From: Torymus aiolomorphi
Lineage: Eukaryota > Arthropoda > Insecta > Hymenoptera > Torymidae
Reading direction: 5' to 3'
Assembly (NCBI GenBank): GCA_036365515.1
Contig: CM070873.1
Span: 70,678,529 to 70,742,528 of the forward strand
DNA: 64,000 nt
The notes under the pieces are model-generated. The model did not search any database, was not told the origin of the DNA, and was given only the letters and a program-made list of their open reading frames with translations. Shown here piece after piece: positions 1 through 12,897 of the stretch (within the stretch, counting starts at the first letter, position 1; each line of letters opens with the position of its first letter). Both the position numbers and the translations under genes were made by a program.

Positions 1-957
1 AGCATAAAATAATATAAGATTAACAATAGTATATCTAAAATGGATAATTTAAGAAAAATCACTAAATATGCAAAAAAGTGAGTTCACGGTTTTAGCTGTA
101 TTTTCTAAACGAAATCGAATTTGGAAATGCGGTTGGAAGCATAGTATTCAGCGGAAAATTTGCTATAAAAATAGTACATAAAAAAAAAATCGATTTTTCG
201 ACCCCCTAACCATGGCTTGTCCCCTTAAGTGAGGTGTGCACGTTAAGAAGGCTCAAACGAGGAGGATGTCACATACTTGTACAGTGTATTATACTTGTAA
301 AGTCATACAGTGTCACCTATCTGTAGAGAAGGTGTGTTCGTTTACAACCATTGATTACGAACTCAGTAGATATCGGACAACAAACATTAAAATGTATCCA
401 ACGTCCAACGTCCAACGTCCAACATTCTGCGCTATTGAAGAAAGCCCGTAATAGAAGATAACACAACAGCTTTGATTGCCGGGCGATGGGGCCGGGTGTG
501 CATAAACAGTAACCTAGTAACGTTTGGTATTCGGTTTACCGAATTCCGTTGACTTCACGCACATTCCGTTGGGAAGCGCATTCGCGGGAATGAATATTTT
601 AAAAAGATTTGTATTGTATGTTTTAAGTGTAAAAATAACTATGGCCCGAATTCATAGTCGACACTTATACTCACACTTACACTCACCCTCACAGAAACCT
701 TAACTCCGAAGCCTGAACTTATGTTTTAGACTTATCTTATATGTAACATACAAGTTTATGGCGGCCACTGAACTGAATTTTTAAGTTAACAAATACTTAA
801 GTTATAATTTTCTATGAGTCAGAAAAACCTATATACGTAGGTATAAAACCAAGTGAGATGTTTAGTGAAAATGAAGAAATGGTAAATATAAATAACTCCT
901 ATTTTTATAATTCATTTATAAGTGATAGCAATTATTAATGTTATTATAACTTAAGTT
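1..957. other. Gene-free AT-rich stretch
   Basis: I see no supported gene here. The 71-codon open frame at 236-451 resembles no family I know. A short GTCCAAC heptamer is repeated about three times at 398-422, and a CACTYA-rich run lies at 660-700. An ATG at 858 opens 26 codons (MFSENEEMV...) and could be the first exon of the Myb/SANT-like gene that follows, but no clear splice donor links the two. Confidence 0.4.
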
Positions 958-1690
958 AGTGATGAGAATTCCAATGAAAAAACTCAAAATCAGAAGAGAT
1001 GTAAATTTTCTGACACTGAGTAAATGGTGTTAATTTCGCTTATTGAAGAATTAAAGGATGTGGTTGAAAATCCAGAAACTGACAAACCATCTCTTTTGGC
1101 TAAACAAAATGCATGGAAACTTATTACAGAACAGTATGAAATATCTACTTGTAAACAAAATTTCTCACGTAAAACTGAAAAACAGTTGAAAAAATATTGG
1201 GAGAATTTAAAGCAAAAGTACAAATATATTAATCTATAAATTACATCTATACTTTATGTGTATTTTTACAATATTTAAAATATCAGATACAGACGAGATG
1301 ATTCAAAGAAAAAGAATTATGAGTTACAAACCGGTGGTGGTCCAGCGTTAGATGGTGATGATGCTGAAGGCCTTAATGACAGAGTTCGCGGAATCGTACC
1401 ACATACAAATTTCATGTCATGTAATAACATGGAAGTCTATCATACTCCTGGCCCTTCAAGTTCAAATCTAATGCAACGTTTAAATGCTGAAATGGCCCAG
1501 CAGAGTTGTTGGGGATGCAATTAGACGAGTAATGAAGAACAGTAATAAGTTAACAAAACAGGACAATATTCAAAGTTTCTATCATTCTAAAAATGAACAT
1601 AAATATTAATGTGTGATAACAATATCAATTGATTTTTTGTTTTATAGGTAATGCAGTTTTAAATAGAGAATCACAACGAACGCCTCTTAA

Positions 1691-3677
1691 GGGGGTCGGG
1701 CACCTTTAAAATGACGAAAAATTAATTTTTTTATTACATATTTTACTAAAAAAACACTTGTAGAATCTGTCCCAATTAGTTTTAAAGCATTATCTATTTT
1801 TATTTTAAGAATATACACAAAACACTGATAAAGCTTTTCATTTGTTTTTTGTTCAAATTACATTTTTCCCCTTGTATACATATTTATATAATCGTATATT
1901 ATTCCTACTAATTTTTTTTCAATTTCCCTGTTCTTAATATATTTAAAATTCTCACTCTGCATATCTATATATACTTTAAAAAATCCAAAAATAATATTTT
2001 AAACATTAATATAAAGATAAAAAAAATACAATATAATTTATTACGGTATTTTTGACAAAAATAAAAATTTGAATTTAAAACTTATAGCAGTTAAGTTGGC
2101 ACCGTAACAACTTAACTTATCACCGACAGCCTCTCACAGCTCACTCCTTTATTATAACAGAGCTGATTTTAACCTATGTAAAAGTCCGCAAGCAATGTAA
2201 ACACATCCACAGCTGTCATTTCATATAAACACTGTGATATCAGCATCAACACCATTTTTATATAAAGTGTTGTTCTTAGCTTTCATTGTTTCCAACGGAT
2301 TTGGGAGTAAACATTTAGTGTATTATATCCGTAAAGGTATTTTAAATAAGTTTTTAAAAGTGTTTGAATAATTCGAGTGACAGTTGAATTAAAGTTTTAG
2401 AAATAGCTTTATAGTACTTGAACTTTTATTGGAAACTTTATACTTAAAATAACAGGGATTGATACTAAAGAAAAATCAAATCTATACTGACTATTACAAA
2501 GAACATTTAATGTACAGATTTAAATCAATTTTTAAAGGAAGCGAAAGATATGCTATTGTGCAGAAAAACATCATGGAACCTTCGCTTCTACTAGAAAGCT
2601 ACCATTATCAACCCTCGCCTGAATCTCACTATGATATAATTGACATTTTATTTTCTGAAGTCAAAACAGTTATGCACTGCAATAAATATATATATCAGTC
2701 GTATTCTCTTTATTAAGTAATAATATTATATGTGAAAAAGAATAATGAAGGACAAGTAAAGAAGTTCACCTTATCAGACATTAAAAGAAGATCAATATAG
2801 GAGTGTTACTGCTATAACAATTTTTTTAAGCATTTGGCTATGGCGATACTGGCTTTATAACATTCATGAAGGATTTTGGATTTCTCAACACATTCTTTAT
2901 TTGCCTCAGTATATAAGAATCTAATATATGTATGTGATAAATATTATTAAAAACATACGGATTTAAAAGCCCCAAAGGATCTACATGTTAAACCACCTAA
3001 CAAACTTGACTGACTGATGTGGATATGACTGTTATGCATGCTCATAACTTACAAGTCTGATGGACCGTATACTGAAGTACGAGAATATTTGTTCTAAATG
3101 TAAAATATTTTGAGCAAAAAACAATACTTTTTTGTATTTCAGGGCAGAGATGGAATTAAGAAATAAAGAAGAAGAAATAAAGAAGTATTTTAGTAATTTT
3201 ATTTTTAAAGCTGTTTTCTATATAATGTAAAATTTTGGGCTCTGCCGTCAACTCCAGATTCAGGAATTGCATATATTTTAACGGGAGAGATCTTAAAATT
3301 TTGGTATTTTATATGACTATTGACTGAAGAGTTGTATGTATCCAATTTATTTGATTAAATAATTTTTGACCATAAAAAATTATTTAATCAAATAAATTGG
3401 ATACATACAACTCTTCAGTTAATAGTCATATAAAATACCAAAATTTTAGGATCTCTCCCGTTAAAATATATGCAATTCCTGAATCTGGAGTCGACGGCAA
3501 AGCAAAAATTTTGAAATGGCCATATATTTGACTAAAATCGATCAAAATTTTGTTTGTATCTCATTTCATCACAAATTGAATATATTTTTAGGATATTACT
3601 TCTACATATTTCTAATTATGAAAATTTATTTTTTTCAGGTCATTTTGTGAAAAAAATTTTAAAGGTGTCTGACCCCC
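1691..3677. mobile_element. Non-autonomous DNA element with TTAA-type target site
   Basis: The left end reads GGGGGTCGGGCACCTTTAAA next to TTAA (1687-1690). The right end, on the other strand, reads GGGGGTCAGACACCTTTAAA next to TTGA (3678-3681), a one-base variant of TTAA. This fits a piggyBac/Kolobok-like cut-and-paste element. No transposase is visible; the 85-codon frame at 2459-2716 resembles nothing I know. A related right end is found again at 19090-19290. The insertion lies in the Myb/SANT-like pseudogene. Confidence 0.55.
3231..3513. repeat. Near-perfect 137-bp inverted repeat (hairpin)
   Basis: Arms at 3231-3367 and 3374-3513 are almost exact reverse complements around a 6-base spacer (GACCAT at 3368-3373). 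Only scattered differences are seen, such as CCGTCAACTC against GAGTCGACGG. Transcription through it would give a long double-stranded stem. It lies inside the TTAA-flanked element. Confidence 0.9.
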
Positions 3678-4041
3678 TTGAGTCAGTTGGAAATACGGCT
3701 CTAACTGAAAATCAAAATATTCTGCAAAAGCGTTTAGGAATATGCCAAAGTAAAATTTTGATACCATATATTTTTTAAGTTTAATTGAAAAGTACATTTT
3801 AGTTGATTCTAAATAAATTGTTTTCTTTTTGTTTTATTCATCTTGGTAATATTTGTCATTAATTTTACTTATTATTTGAAATTCACAAAGAATCCCAACT
3901 GGTGCACAAATTGAACAGGATGCCCGGATTCAAAAATTGGAAGATTCTTGTCTACTGCAACGTGAATTGCATACTGAAAAGTTGAAAGCCGTTGAAAAAG
4001 AAATTAAGTACTGGGAAAATATGAATAAAGCTGCGGTGTGA

Positions 4042-5033
4042 AGAGCAAAGTTTGCGAATCAGAGTTAAAAGCTATGCAATTTCAAGTTCAATATTGGGAT
4101 GTAAAGTTTAAAGCAACTAATTCAATATTTGACTGAACATTTTTTTACTACATTTATATTAAATATATATTTTGCTAAAGCTTTATAGAAATATGCGTTA
4201 TTAAAAATGATAGTTTTTAATGATATAGAAGAAGTATTATGAAAGTATTGCTAGCATTCGTATACATGTTATTGTTATTGTTATTTATTTATTTTATTTA
4301 TTGTTATTATTTAAAAACGTTTCAGAAATAAAAAATTCAAAATACATATCACAGCATTAGGTAGTACACTCTCGATGATACAAATGTATTCTATAGACTT
4401 CACATTTTATGATAATTACTAATTTCCATCAATGCATATTAAAAGAAAAAAGATTTTGTATTTCATTTTGATAAATATGTTCGAGATTCGAACATCTCTT
4501 TTTTTTAGTGATTGTATGGAATTGTAATCACTAGATGTTGCTTAGCTTTCCGCAAGCAAGTTGCCAAAAAAGTATTTTATAATATATAGATAATCTCATT
4601 CTTACAAAGGTGTACGTTAAAAGGAGTGTATTAAAAGCTCTCGCTTTGTAAAGGTTTCGTTTTGCTTAAATTATCTATGTCTATACTTGTACTTTCGAGT
4701 CAATTAGAATAGATCGTCACCTCAATTTCGAACAATCCTAACAAAAAACAGAATACAGTCCACATTTCAAGAAATATTTAATTTTTTACCATTCATTAAT
4801 TATTATCAAAATAGTTTTAAGTGCATTATATTTCTTGATGAAAAAAATAATGTTAATATGAAATAATAATCAAATTCATTAATTTTGTGATAATTACATA
4901 ATGGCTTAATGACTTTAAAAAAGATTGATTATTACGCAAGTAACTGTTTAAAAATCACCGATATTTTTTGTAATTACATCCATGATCCCATAATATATCT
5001 TAAATATTTTCCATTTTAGTTTTTACATCAAAT
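4042..5033. other. AT-rich stretch without recognisable features
   Basis: No open frame, repeat family or RNA gene is visible. The sequence has runs of TTATT around 4260-4310. Confidence 0.4.
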
Positions 5034-5819
5034 ATGGATGAATTTGATGCAACTGACCAATGTTGCAACTGCTTCAAGCGAAATCTCAGTAAAATATCAG
5101 CTCAGATTAAGATCATTAATTTAGCTAGTGAAGTCAAAGCCGTTTGTGAGCAGTTAAATGTAGATAATGTTGACATTGGATTTAAACTTTGCGATAAATG
5201 TAGAAGACTTGTTTTTTTGGCACACGAAAAGTAGAACCTTCAACCGGTGATCAAAGTCAACCAATGAGTTCTCAGTCAAGCTCGGAAATACCCAGCTCTC
5301 AGAGTTCAGGGAGCGTTACCTGTACCTGTGAGCGGTACCTGTAGAAAAAAAAACCTTCCACCGAGTTGCCCCTCAAAAGAACTATGATTTCTCATACAGC
5401 ATGTTGCGTTTGTAGAAACAAAAATAACTTGACACGTGTACCATTGACTGCAAGACTGCAATGTTTCAAAGAAATGCAAATCTTTATTCCAAATGGCAAT
5501 CGAGTTTGTACGGAGCATTTAATAAAAAAACGATTTTTTGATGATGACCTGGAACTAATACAGATATACAGTAACACGAGTTTTTTAACTGCAGATGAAA
5601 ATGTTTATTTTAAAAAAAAAATTCAGATTTAGCCTCGGAAACATTTTTAAATAAAATAAAATCATCAGAGCTTAGCGAAAAACAATTATTCTATTTTACT
5701 GGTCTTTCGACTGATCAATTGCAAGAGCTGCGAAAATTACTGGTTTCCATGAGATCATCGGATTCTAGAGAAATAAATAAAGACATCTTAATAAAACCAA
5801 CGCTAAAAATTTTAAAATA
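5034..5819 (+). pseudogene. N-terminal part of an ISL2EU-like (IS4EU) transposase, truncated
   Basis: Three fragments in different frames look like the N-terminus of DDE_Tnp_4-type transposases. At 5034-5234 a cysteine-rich start (QCCNCFKRN ... FKLCDKCRRL). At 5366-5632 the family's Cys/His block (CCVCRNKNNLTRVPLTARL, then IPNGNRVCTEHL). At 5633-5819 a helical segment (EKQLFYFTGLSTDQLQELRKLL) like the HTH preceding the DDE domain. The catalytic domain is absent: the reading runs straight into the repeat arm of the next element at about 5766. The family assignment rests on motif memory, not on a search. Confidence 0.5.
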
Positions 5820-8800
5820 AGAAAGGCTTCAAAACAGCATTATTTTCAATTTTAAGGGTAGCAACCCCTATTTTTTTTTCAAGACAACTAAGCTTTTTTC
5901 ATCATTTTTCAGCTATAAAAATTATAATAAATTATATATCGCCATAAAACTGATTCCATTTAAAAGAAAATAAAAAAATAAAGTTCACCTGTCCCGTGGT
6001 TTTAACCAAAATTATTTTTTAGGGGTAACTACCCCTTATTTTTATTTTGTTCATTATTTCAGAAATAAATAAAGATACCTTAATAAAACTAACGCTAAAA
6101 ATCTTAAAATTAAAAAGGCCATAAATCTGCATAACTTTCAATTTTAAGGGTAGCAACCCCTATTTTTTTAAAGGAAATTAAGTTTTTTATCAATTTTCAG
6201 CTATAAAAATTACAATAAATATATCTCTTTAAAAACCATTCCATTGAAAAGATTAACCATAAAATTTTGACCAATAACACAGACAAACGCTATGTAATTT
6301 TAGCGCTTTCGGGCAATACGAAATACTAATTTATCATTAATTTTGCAAAATTAGTTTGTATTGTAAAGCTTTTTCGAAAAACTAATTTTGACTTGAATTC
6401 CACAAGAAAAGTAACATGTTTATTTAAACTTTTATATGTTGTAGTGAACCAGAAAACGAAAAATATTTATATTTTTTATCTGTGAATAATACATTTTAAA
6501 GGGGTCAAATCATCCCCGGAAGTTCATTATGTTCTTACTTCCCTTTATTATATTTTATGTATTATTATAAATACTTCGTCAAAGGCAATCGTACCGTTTT
6601 GATACGTGATAAATAAAGCATTAAAAAAAATTAATTTGTGTGTGCGTGTGTGTACGTGGATGTAAGTGATTTTTATGCAGTAAATAAGAGTAATCGCTGA
6701 TTGTGAATGAGAAAATAATATGTTATTTTTATGTTATTATGAGGCGGATATTTATAGATTGGTGATTTAACTCGTAGTTTCATATATTGCTGGCAAACAT
6801 TGTATTTATAAATCGATAGAGTTCCAGTTGTGCAGTGTTGTTTTGTGAAAGTGGTTATTTCTACAATATTGTGGCTGTAATATTGCATCAATTCATTTTT
6901 TTTAATGTCAGCAGCACTACAAAACTACAGGTAAATGTCTATTTATATATCAGATCTAATGCATTAATTGTAAGAATTTCGTATCTGTCTATAGGCTTTA
7001 ATAAAATTATAACAGCTTTTCAAAATTATATTTTGCGTTATTTTTAATGAACATATTAGAAAGTATGCAATTTCGTACATTGTTACATTTTTTGGAGATA
7101 CATTTGACGTTATAGAGCACAAATAGTTTAAATTGATTTTTCTTTAATTTTAAAGATTTAAAAAATCCTGATTTATAAGTGCATAAAATATTTTTAATAT
7201 TTTTACGAAAATTAAAAAATGTATCAAAATATACTTTATTGTGTATACTGTATTGTTTACTTTCTGTTATTAACAAAATTATAGACTCCTGATTCAATTT
7301 TTAGCCAAAATTGTATACGGTTCCTTTACTATTAGATGTTTTACAAATAATAAATTTTACATACAAATAATAATTTTAAATAACTAAATCTTAATTTTAA
7401 TAAATCTAAATTAACAGGCATTGTGCAATACATCTTATCGATTACTGTTTACAAATTTAAAAAAAAACTCGAGATTACCTTCTTTTCATTTTAATCAAGC
7501 GCTTTAGTAAAGAAATATACAGATACGATATTCTTAATAGATTCTTAACAGGATGGCCCAAAGTATAAATATTTGTTTTATTTGTATGTGTCGCCTTTTT
7601 AAATGCAACATTATTATCTTGTGAAAATATGGTATTTTTTTAATATTTAAACAAATATTTCCCGGTAAAAAGACATTGGTCGCATGATGGCGTACATCAG
7701 TAAAAGCGTACAACGTACAACGTACAAAGCTTCCTTATTGAGAAATAGCTATGTTCTCACAACATAGTAATGTAACGTTTAGAGGGGTGACGCATACAAA
7801 TTAAAAAATGTTTTTATTTTCAGCATTCTATATATGTGTGTTGTAAAGATACTATTTCTGTATGCAATTATTCTTATAAATGTTTGATTATTTTAGCACT
7901 CAAAATGAAAATTAATCCTCTGAATGTTATTAATTTGCTGCTTGCCTATTTCCAAACACTTGATATTGAAGATAGCCCTTATAATATTAAAGAAATAGAA
8001 ATAAAAGACCATTTCCAAATGATACTGTTAGATTTAATGGAATCGTCTAATAGCATAGATGTTATAATGGAAAAATCGTTGGATTTTCAAGAAGAATATA
8101 AAGAAACAGATGCACGTATTGTGGAAGATGTTGATTTACATACACTTCCTTACTATCCTGAATTACCTACGGATCAATGTACGGGACATGAAGAACCATT
8201 GAGTTTTGAATACAAAAAAAGGGCTGTAGAATATTGGAGAAGTGGAAAAACAAAAAAGAATTTATCGCTTAAAACAGTTCAAAATAGATTCAGGAAAGTC
8301 AGTTCTGAAACACAGTTACATCGCTGGGCTCACCAAATCAATCAAGGTGGAACTTACCGAGAAAAAATTGCAAGAATTTGCGATTTCACACTAGAAAATT
8401 TTAAAGCTGCTACTGAAGCTGGATTAATAATTCATGACAACGATTTAAGAAGATGGGCTCTACAAGCACGAAAATTAATCGGAAATGAGGACGTAAGATT
8501 TACAGCTTCAAAACATTGGCTTTCAAAATTTAAAAACACCCATAGAATTGTTTCTCGAAAAATTAATAAATTTATCACAAAAAAAGTATAGAAAATAGAA
8601 ATGATTTGCATAAAAAAGAAGTAGAATTCGTAACAGAAGTCAAACAATTGATTAATCAAATAGGCGCTGACAATACATATAATTCAGACCAGTCTGGTTT
8701 TCAGTTGGAAATGCATTCTGGTCGATCTCTTGCTTTTGAAGGAGAAAAGAAATTACAGTGCCTTGTACAGCCGGTCACATCAACAACTCATAGCTATACC

Positions 8801-10740
8801 GTACAGCCGACAATTTCAGCCACAGGAAAGTTACTATCACCATTATTTTTAGTATTAAAGGAACGAAGCGGAGAATTTGGACCAATTGTCTCACAAAATT
8901 TGTTTGTGCCTACAAACGTATATGTTACATCCTCGACATCTGGAAAACTTAATTCAGGTAAAATCACGTTCTATTAATTTCTAAAAATAAAACGTTAATT
9001 ATTTCGGAAGACACATTTAAATAAAACCAAAATTTGTAGAACTCTTTAAGGCGTGGTTAAAAGAGGTATATTTTCCTCAAGTTGGACCTAGAAGCATGCT
9101 GCTAATTGATTCGTGGAGTGGTCATTGTCCAACGATTGTACAGGAAGTTACGCCACACGATCAAACACTACATCTCAAAATGATACCTACAGGAACGACT
9201 GGAAACATACAGCCGTTAGATGTATATGGATTCCGCACATGGAAGAACTATGTTAAACATTTTTCAGACCATGTTTTGCTCATAGACGAAGACTTAAATT
9301 TACATTTGAGAAATAATAATTAAATTACAGTCTTTGGTTCATAACCAATTTTCATCTCCACGATATGAAAATCTATTTAAATATTCGTGGTATAAAAGTG
9401 GGTATCTTGTGAATCGACCAGGAGATTTCGATGACCCCGTAAGTTTCAGTTTCGGAGATTCCTATGCAACGCATTGTGAGATCAATGGTTGTAATAATGT
9501 TGCAATTGTTAGATGTTCGTGGTGTAAAAAATCTTTATGCTTAAAACACTTTTTTGAAGAATATCGTTATTGTACAACTTACAATCCATAATGCCTCGAG
9601 CTATTCGACAAGCAATTACTTTTTTGAGAATACTTTAAATTTTTTGTAGTAATAGTAATAATAAAACTTGTTTTGTTAAAACAAAAACCATATTTACATT
9701 AGTTATCATTTCATTTTGTATTTTTCTGCAACACGTAACTTTAATTTTTATTATTTTTTTGAAAAAAAATTAATCTCACTAAATTTTGATTATTTACGCA
9801 ATTTTTTCAGAAAAAAATAATAAACACATTTACCCCCTGCTAGAAAAAGTTAGTAGAAGTCGATAAAAATCGATAAGTTTCACCATTGAAGTCAATAAAG
9901 TCTCTTAATTTCCTTAAAAAGAGAAAAATAGGGGTTCCTACCCTTAAAATTGAAAGTGATACAGATTTGTGGCCTTTTTAATTTTAAGATTTTTAGCGTT
10001 AGTTTTATTAAGGTAGTTACCCCCTAAAAAATAATTTTGGTTAAAACCACGGGACAGGCCAACTTTATTTTTTTAATTTTCTTTTAAATGGAATCAGTTT
10101 TAAGGCGATATATAATTTATTATAATTTTTATAGCTGAAAATTGATGAAAAAAACTTAGTTGTCTTGAAAAAAAAATAGGGGTTGCTACCCTTAAAATTG
10201 AAAATAATGCTGTTTTGAAGCCTTTCTTATTTAAAATTTTTAGCGTTGGTTTTATCAAGGTATCTTTATTTATTTCTGAAATAATGAACAAAATATAAAT
10301 AAGGGGTAGTTACCCCCTAAAAAATAATTTTGGCCAAAACCACGAGACAGGTCAACTTTATTTTTTAATTTTCTTTTAAATGGAATCAGTTTTGAGGCGA
10401 TATATAATTTATTGTAATTTTTATAGCTGAAAATTGATGAAAAAAGCTTAGTTTTCTTGAAAAAAAATAGGGATTGCTACCCTTAAAATTGAAAGTAATG
10501 CTATTTTGAAGGCTTTTTTATTCTACAACTTTTGGCATCGGTTTCATTAAGCTAGCTTTATTCGTTTTTGAAATATTTGAAAAAAACTGTTTTTGAGGGT
10601 GAACTTTAGGGGTAGATTTCATACCCTTAAAGTGTCTATCAGCACGTAAAAAAAATACGTGTCTCTTATTTTTTAATGTACTACAACATATTGCAATATC
10701 GTCCAAATCGGCGACTTACACTTGGGGTACCTTCCTTGTA
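5766..10740. mobile_element. Pogo-like DNA transposon, copy 1, with inverted arms of tandem subterminal repeats
   Basis: The left arm (5766-6290) holds two ~300-bp units, and the right arm (about 9915-10560) holds roughly three of the same units in reverse orientation. Each unit contains TTAAGGGTAGCAACCCCTA and GGGGTAACTACCCC. The outer right part (10570-10740) shares AATACGTGTCTCTTATTTTT with the ends of the related 12.3-kb element at 28.1-40.5 kb. The left outer end appears lost, because an ISL2EU-like fragment abuts the first unit. Between the arms lies a transposase gene (7905-9591). The 6290-7800 stretch is AT-rich with no recognisable gene. Confidence 0.7.
7905..9591 (+). pseudogene. 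Pogo/Tigger-like DDE transposase, copy 1
   Basis: The start at 7905 (MKINPLNVINLLL) is chosen because copy 2 at 34140 starts the same way (MKVNPINVINLLL). An N-terminal helix-turn-helix/CENPB-like region includes QLHRWAHQINQGGTYREK and FTASKHWLSKFKNTHRIVSRK. The catalytic domain carries D1 in NSDQSGFQLE, D2 in LLIDSWSGH and D3 in IQPLDVYGF, with 36 residues between D2 and D3. The C-terminus has a Cys-rich finger (CSWCKKSLCLKHFF). A GT-AG intron of 82 bp (8958-9039) sits at the same site and phase as in copy 2. There are two lesions: a frameshift in an A-run at ~8582 that puts TAG at 8589, and a 2-bp loss relative to copy 2 near 9315 that gives a TAA. The family lies in the Tc1/mariner-pogo assemblage; the exact clade is uncertain. 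Confidence 0.8.
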
Positions 10741-11151
10741 AGTGGTAAAAATTTTGAGTCAATCAATCGAATATTCTTTTTAAAAATGCAAATATAAGAA
10801 ATTTATAAAAAAATGTTAACCTCAAATATCTTTGGTCACAACGGTCAGATTTTTTTGGGCAAAGAACTGACTCCTTAGGCATAAAAAAGCTAATTCTCTG
10901 CCAAATTTCAAAACGATTCATTGATTATTACTCCTGTTATCGTAAAGGAAAGAAACGCAATTGTTTTCAAAAATAATTTTTTTCTTGGAAACAAATCAAC
11001 ATAACTTCTTGAAATTTTAAAATTCAAAATCGTTTTTTGGTTATAAAAAAAAAATCGGTAAAATCAAAAAGTAGGTTATGCTCTCTCTATTCCCCTCCGA
11101 AACGAAGAGAATAAGCCATGTAAATCGGTCGATCGGTTCAAGTTATCGCCT

Positions 11152-11191
<40 letters not shown>

Positions 11192-11296
11192 AAATTTTTT
11201 TTATCAGAAACAACGGATTTTAGCGCCAAAAGTTTTAAAACATGTTTTCTTTCAAAAATTTTTTTCACCGTTAAAAAGCTTCCTCTTTGAGGAAGC
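10741..11296 (+). mobile_element. Hairpin-ended (AC)n element, partial
   Basis: The segment contains an (AC)n array (11153-11190) and ends in GCTTCCTC TTT GAGGAAGC (11278-11296), an 8-bp stem with a 3-base loop. The same order (AT-rich body, (AC)n, about 90 bp, terminal GCTTCCTC hairpin) recurs near 15.4-15.7, 28.6 and 54.4-54.6 kb. The opposite end is not present in this copy. Confidence 0.6.
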
Positions 11297-11856
11297 AAAA
11301 ATCATTATTTGCAAGTTAGCCAAAATTACCTACATAACCTAAAAAATCATAGAAAAATTAAAAAATTTTTCCTGAGCTCAATTTTTATTTAAAAAATCTG
11401 AAAAAAATCAGGCTATTTTCTTACTAAAAAACACACACGTCTGTGAATTTTTTCAGATTTTTTTTACGGACCAGGCTTAGAGTTTTTCATAAGAGTATCA
11501 TGTAGCTTCATATACAAGTAGGAGAAAATAAAAAAATTTCTTTTAATATTTTCAAAAAAACGCACTACCTATACGGAGAGACACATATCTCACTAAGAAA
11601 GCTATAGATAATGGAATATATGTAACGAACCTTGATCTACTAGTCTTTTCAGTTGTAGATTTGCGACAGAAGTTGGGTTTTCTGCAGCTCAAGTTCATAT
11701 ATATTATGTACTTGGCGCACAGTGGGGCCGCGAGTAAAAAAAAGCGCCGAAATTCGCGCTTGCTTCGAAAAATGCATAAAAAAAAGTTTGAGGCACGAAA
11801 GTATTCGTTGTAACCTATATTTTAATAAACCGTTTCCCCCGGTATGATCGTAATCG

Positions 11857-11924
<68 letters not shown>

Positions 11925-12047
11925 CAGGCGTATAGTGAGCATACATACAGTAACCGCATTAAAATGACATTTTCATGCAAAGCTTTTCGTTACTCGATGT
12001 ATCTACCATAATAAAAATATATTTAACACACACATACCACACACATA

Positions 12048-12111
<64 letters not shown>

Positions 12112-12558
12112 CATTAGATTATTATTAGACATACATATGAGTTATATCGGTTCGTGTATGTGTGTATATGTGTATATATGCATTGTAACGGTGAATTTGC
12201 GTATTGGGAATTTGTGTATGTGGGAGGGATAAGGGGAATTGTTGATTTTGGATTAGGCGCGAATAAAATGTACGCGAACACCAAATGGATTAAATATATC
12301 TATATAATATAATAAAATACTATTTATTTATTAAATAACAGCGGGTTTTTGTGTTTGTTGAGCGTCAGCTGCTTGCACAGCATAAATTTTTACCCATCAC
12401 GAAAAGACGCGAGGCTCGACGTCGCGAACGCGCACTGATTTCCGCACAGCATATGAAGCTACTTACGTACATGTATCGCAGGGCGAAGGTTGGCAGGCAC
12501 GCCGTCGCAGGTCGGTAGATCGGCAGGCACGCCGATGCGAGCGGGTTAGTGGCCCAGG

Positions 12559-12584
12559 ACAGAGTGTCGGAAACGACACTCTGT
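12559..12584. repeat. Perfect 11-bp stem with GAAA tetraloop
   Basis: ACAGAGTGTCG and CGACACTCTGT flank GAAA (12570-12573). The stem has no mismatch, and GAAA is a GNRA tetraloop. Confidence 0.7.
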
Positions 12585-12872
12585 TTCTCGCTGCTCCCTT
12601 GGCCCTAGTTGCGTCACATGGCGCTCCCTCTCTCTCTTCTGTGTCTCTCGCTCTCTCTCTCTCTCGTGTGTTCAGCCGATATAGAGTCCCTCATGCCAGG
12701 TTGACCGGCGGTCTAGTGCGCCTGCGCACAATGTCCTCGACGATGTTGAGTGATTGAGTTGTGACATGGAGATATGAGGGGAGAGAGACGACTAAGAGCA
12801 GGAAGATCAAGAGAGACCACGGCTGAAGGACGCAACTAGACCTTCGCTTGGGGCAGACGAGAATCGAAAAAT

Positions 12873-12897
12873 TGTAACATCAAAAGTTGATGTTACA
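12873..12897. repeat. 25-bp palindrome bounded by TGTAACA/TGTTACA
   Basis: The arms TGTAACATCAA and TTGATGTTACA are perfect reverse complements around AAG. The TG...CA bounds recall LTR ends, but no matching second LTR was found. Confidence 0.5.

Larger units (their letters stand above)
961..4041 (+). pseudogene. Myb/SANT (zeste-like) DNA-binding protein, broken and split by a transposon
   Basis: Three coding blocks line up in order. At 961-1239 lies a Myb/SANT-like domain (FSDTE, stop, MVLISLIEELKDVVEN; then QNAWKLI and QLKKYWENLKQKYK), the tryptophan-bearing three-helix type found in zeste and MSANTD proteins. At 1290-1524 a low-complexity linker follows a plausible AG acceptor (TGGGPALDGDD, YHTPGPSSSNL). 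At 3889-4041 lies a charged helix (RIQKLEDSCLLQRELHTEKLKAVEKEIKYW), the usual C-terminal coiled coil of this family. An in-frame TAA sits just before the SANT block, and a ~2-kb non-autonomous transposon lies between blocks two and three. The GGTAATGCAGTT segment at 1647-1680 and the related one at 3684-3740 may be the two halves, or duplicated pieces, of a third exon. Such genes occur both as host regulators and inside Harbinger-type elements; I cannot tell which this was. It is not functional as read. Confidence 0.55.

Noticed and set aside
11078..12232. Open frames containing runs of Thr-His
   Set aside because: They are translations of (AC)n microsatellites.
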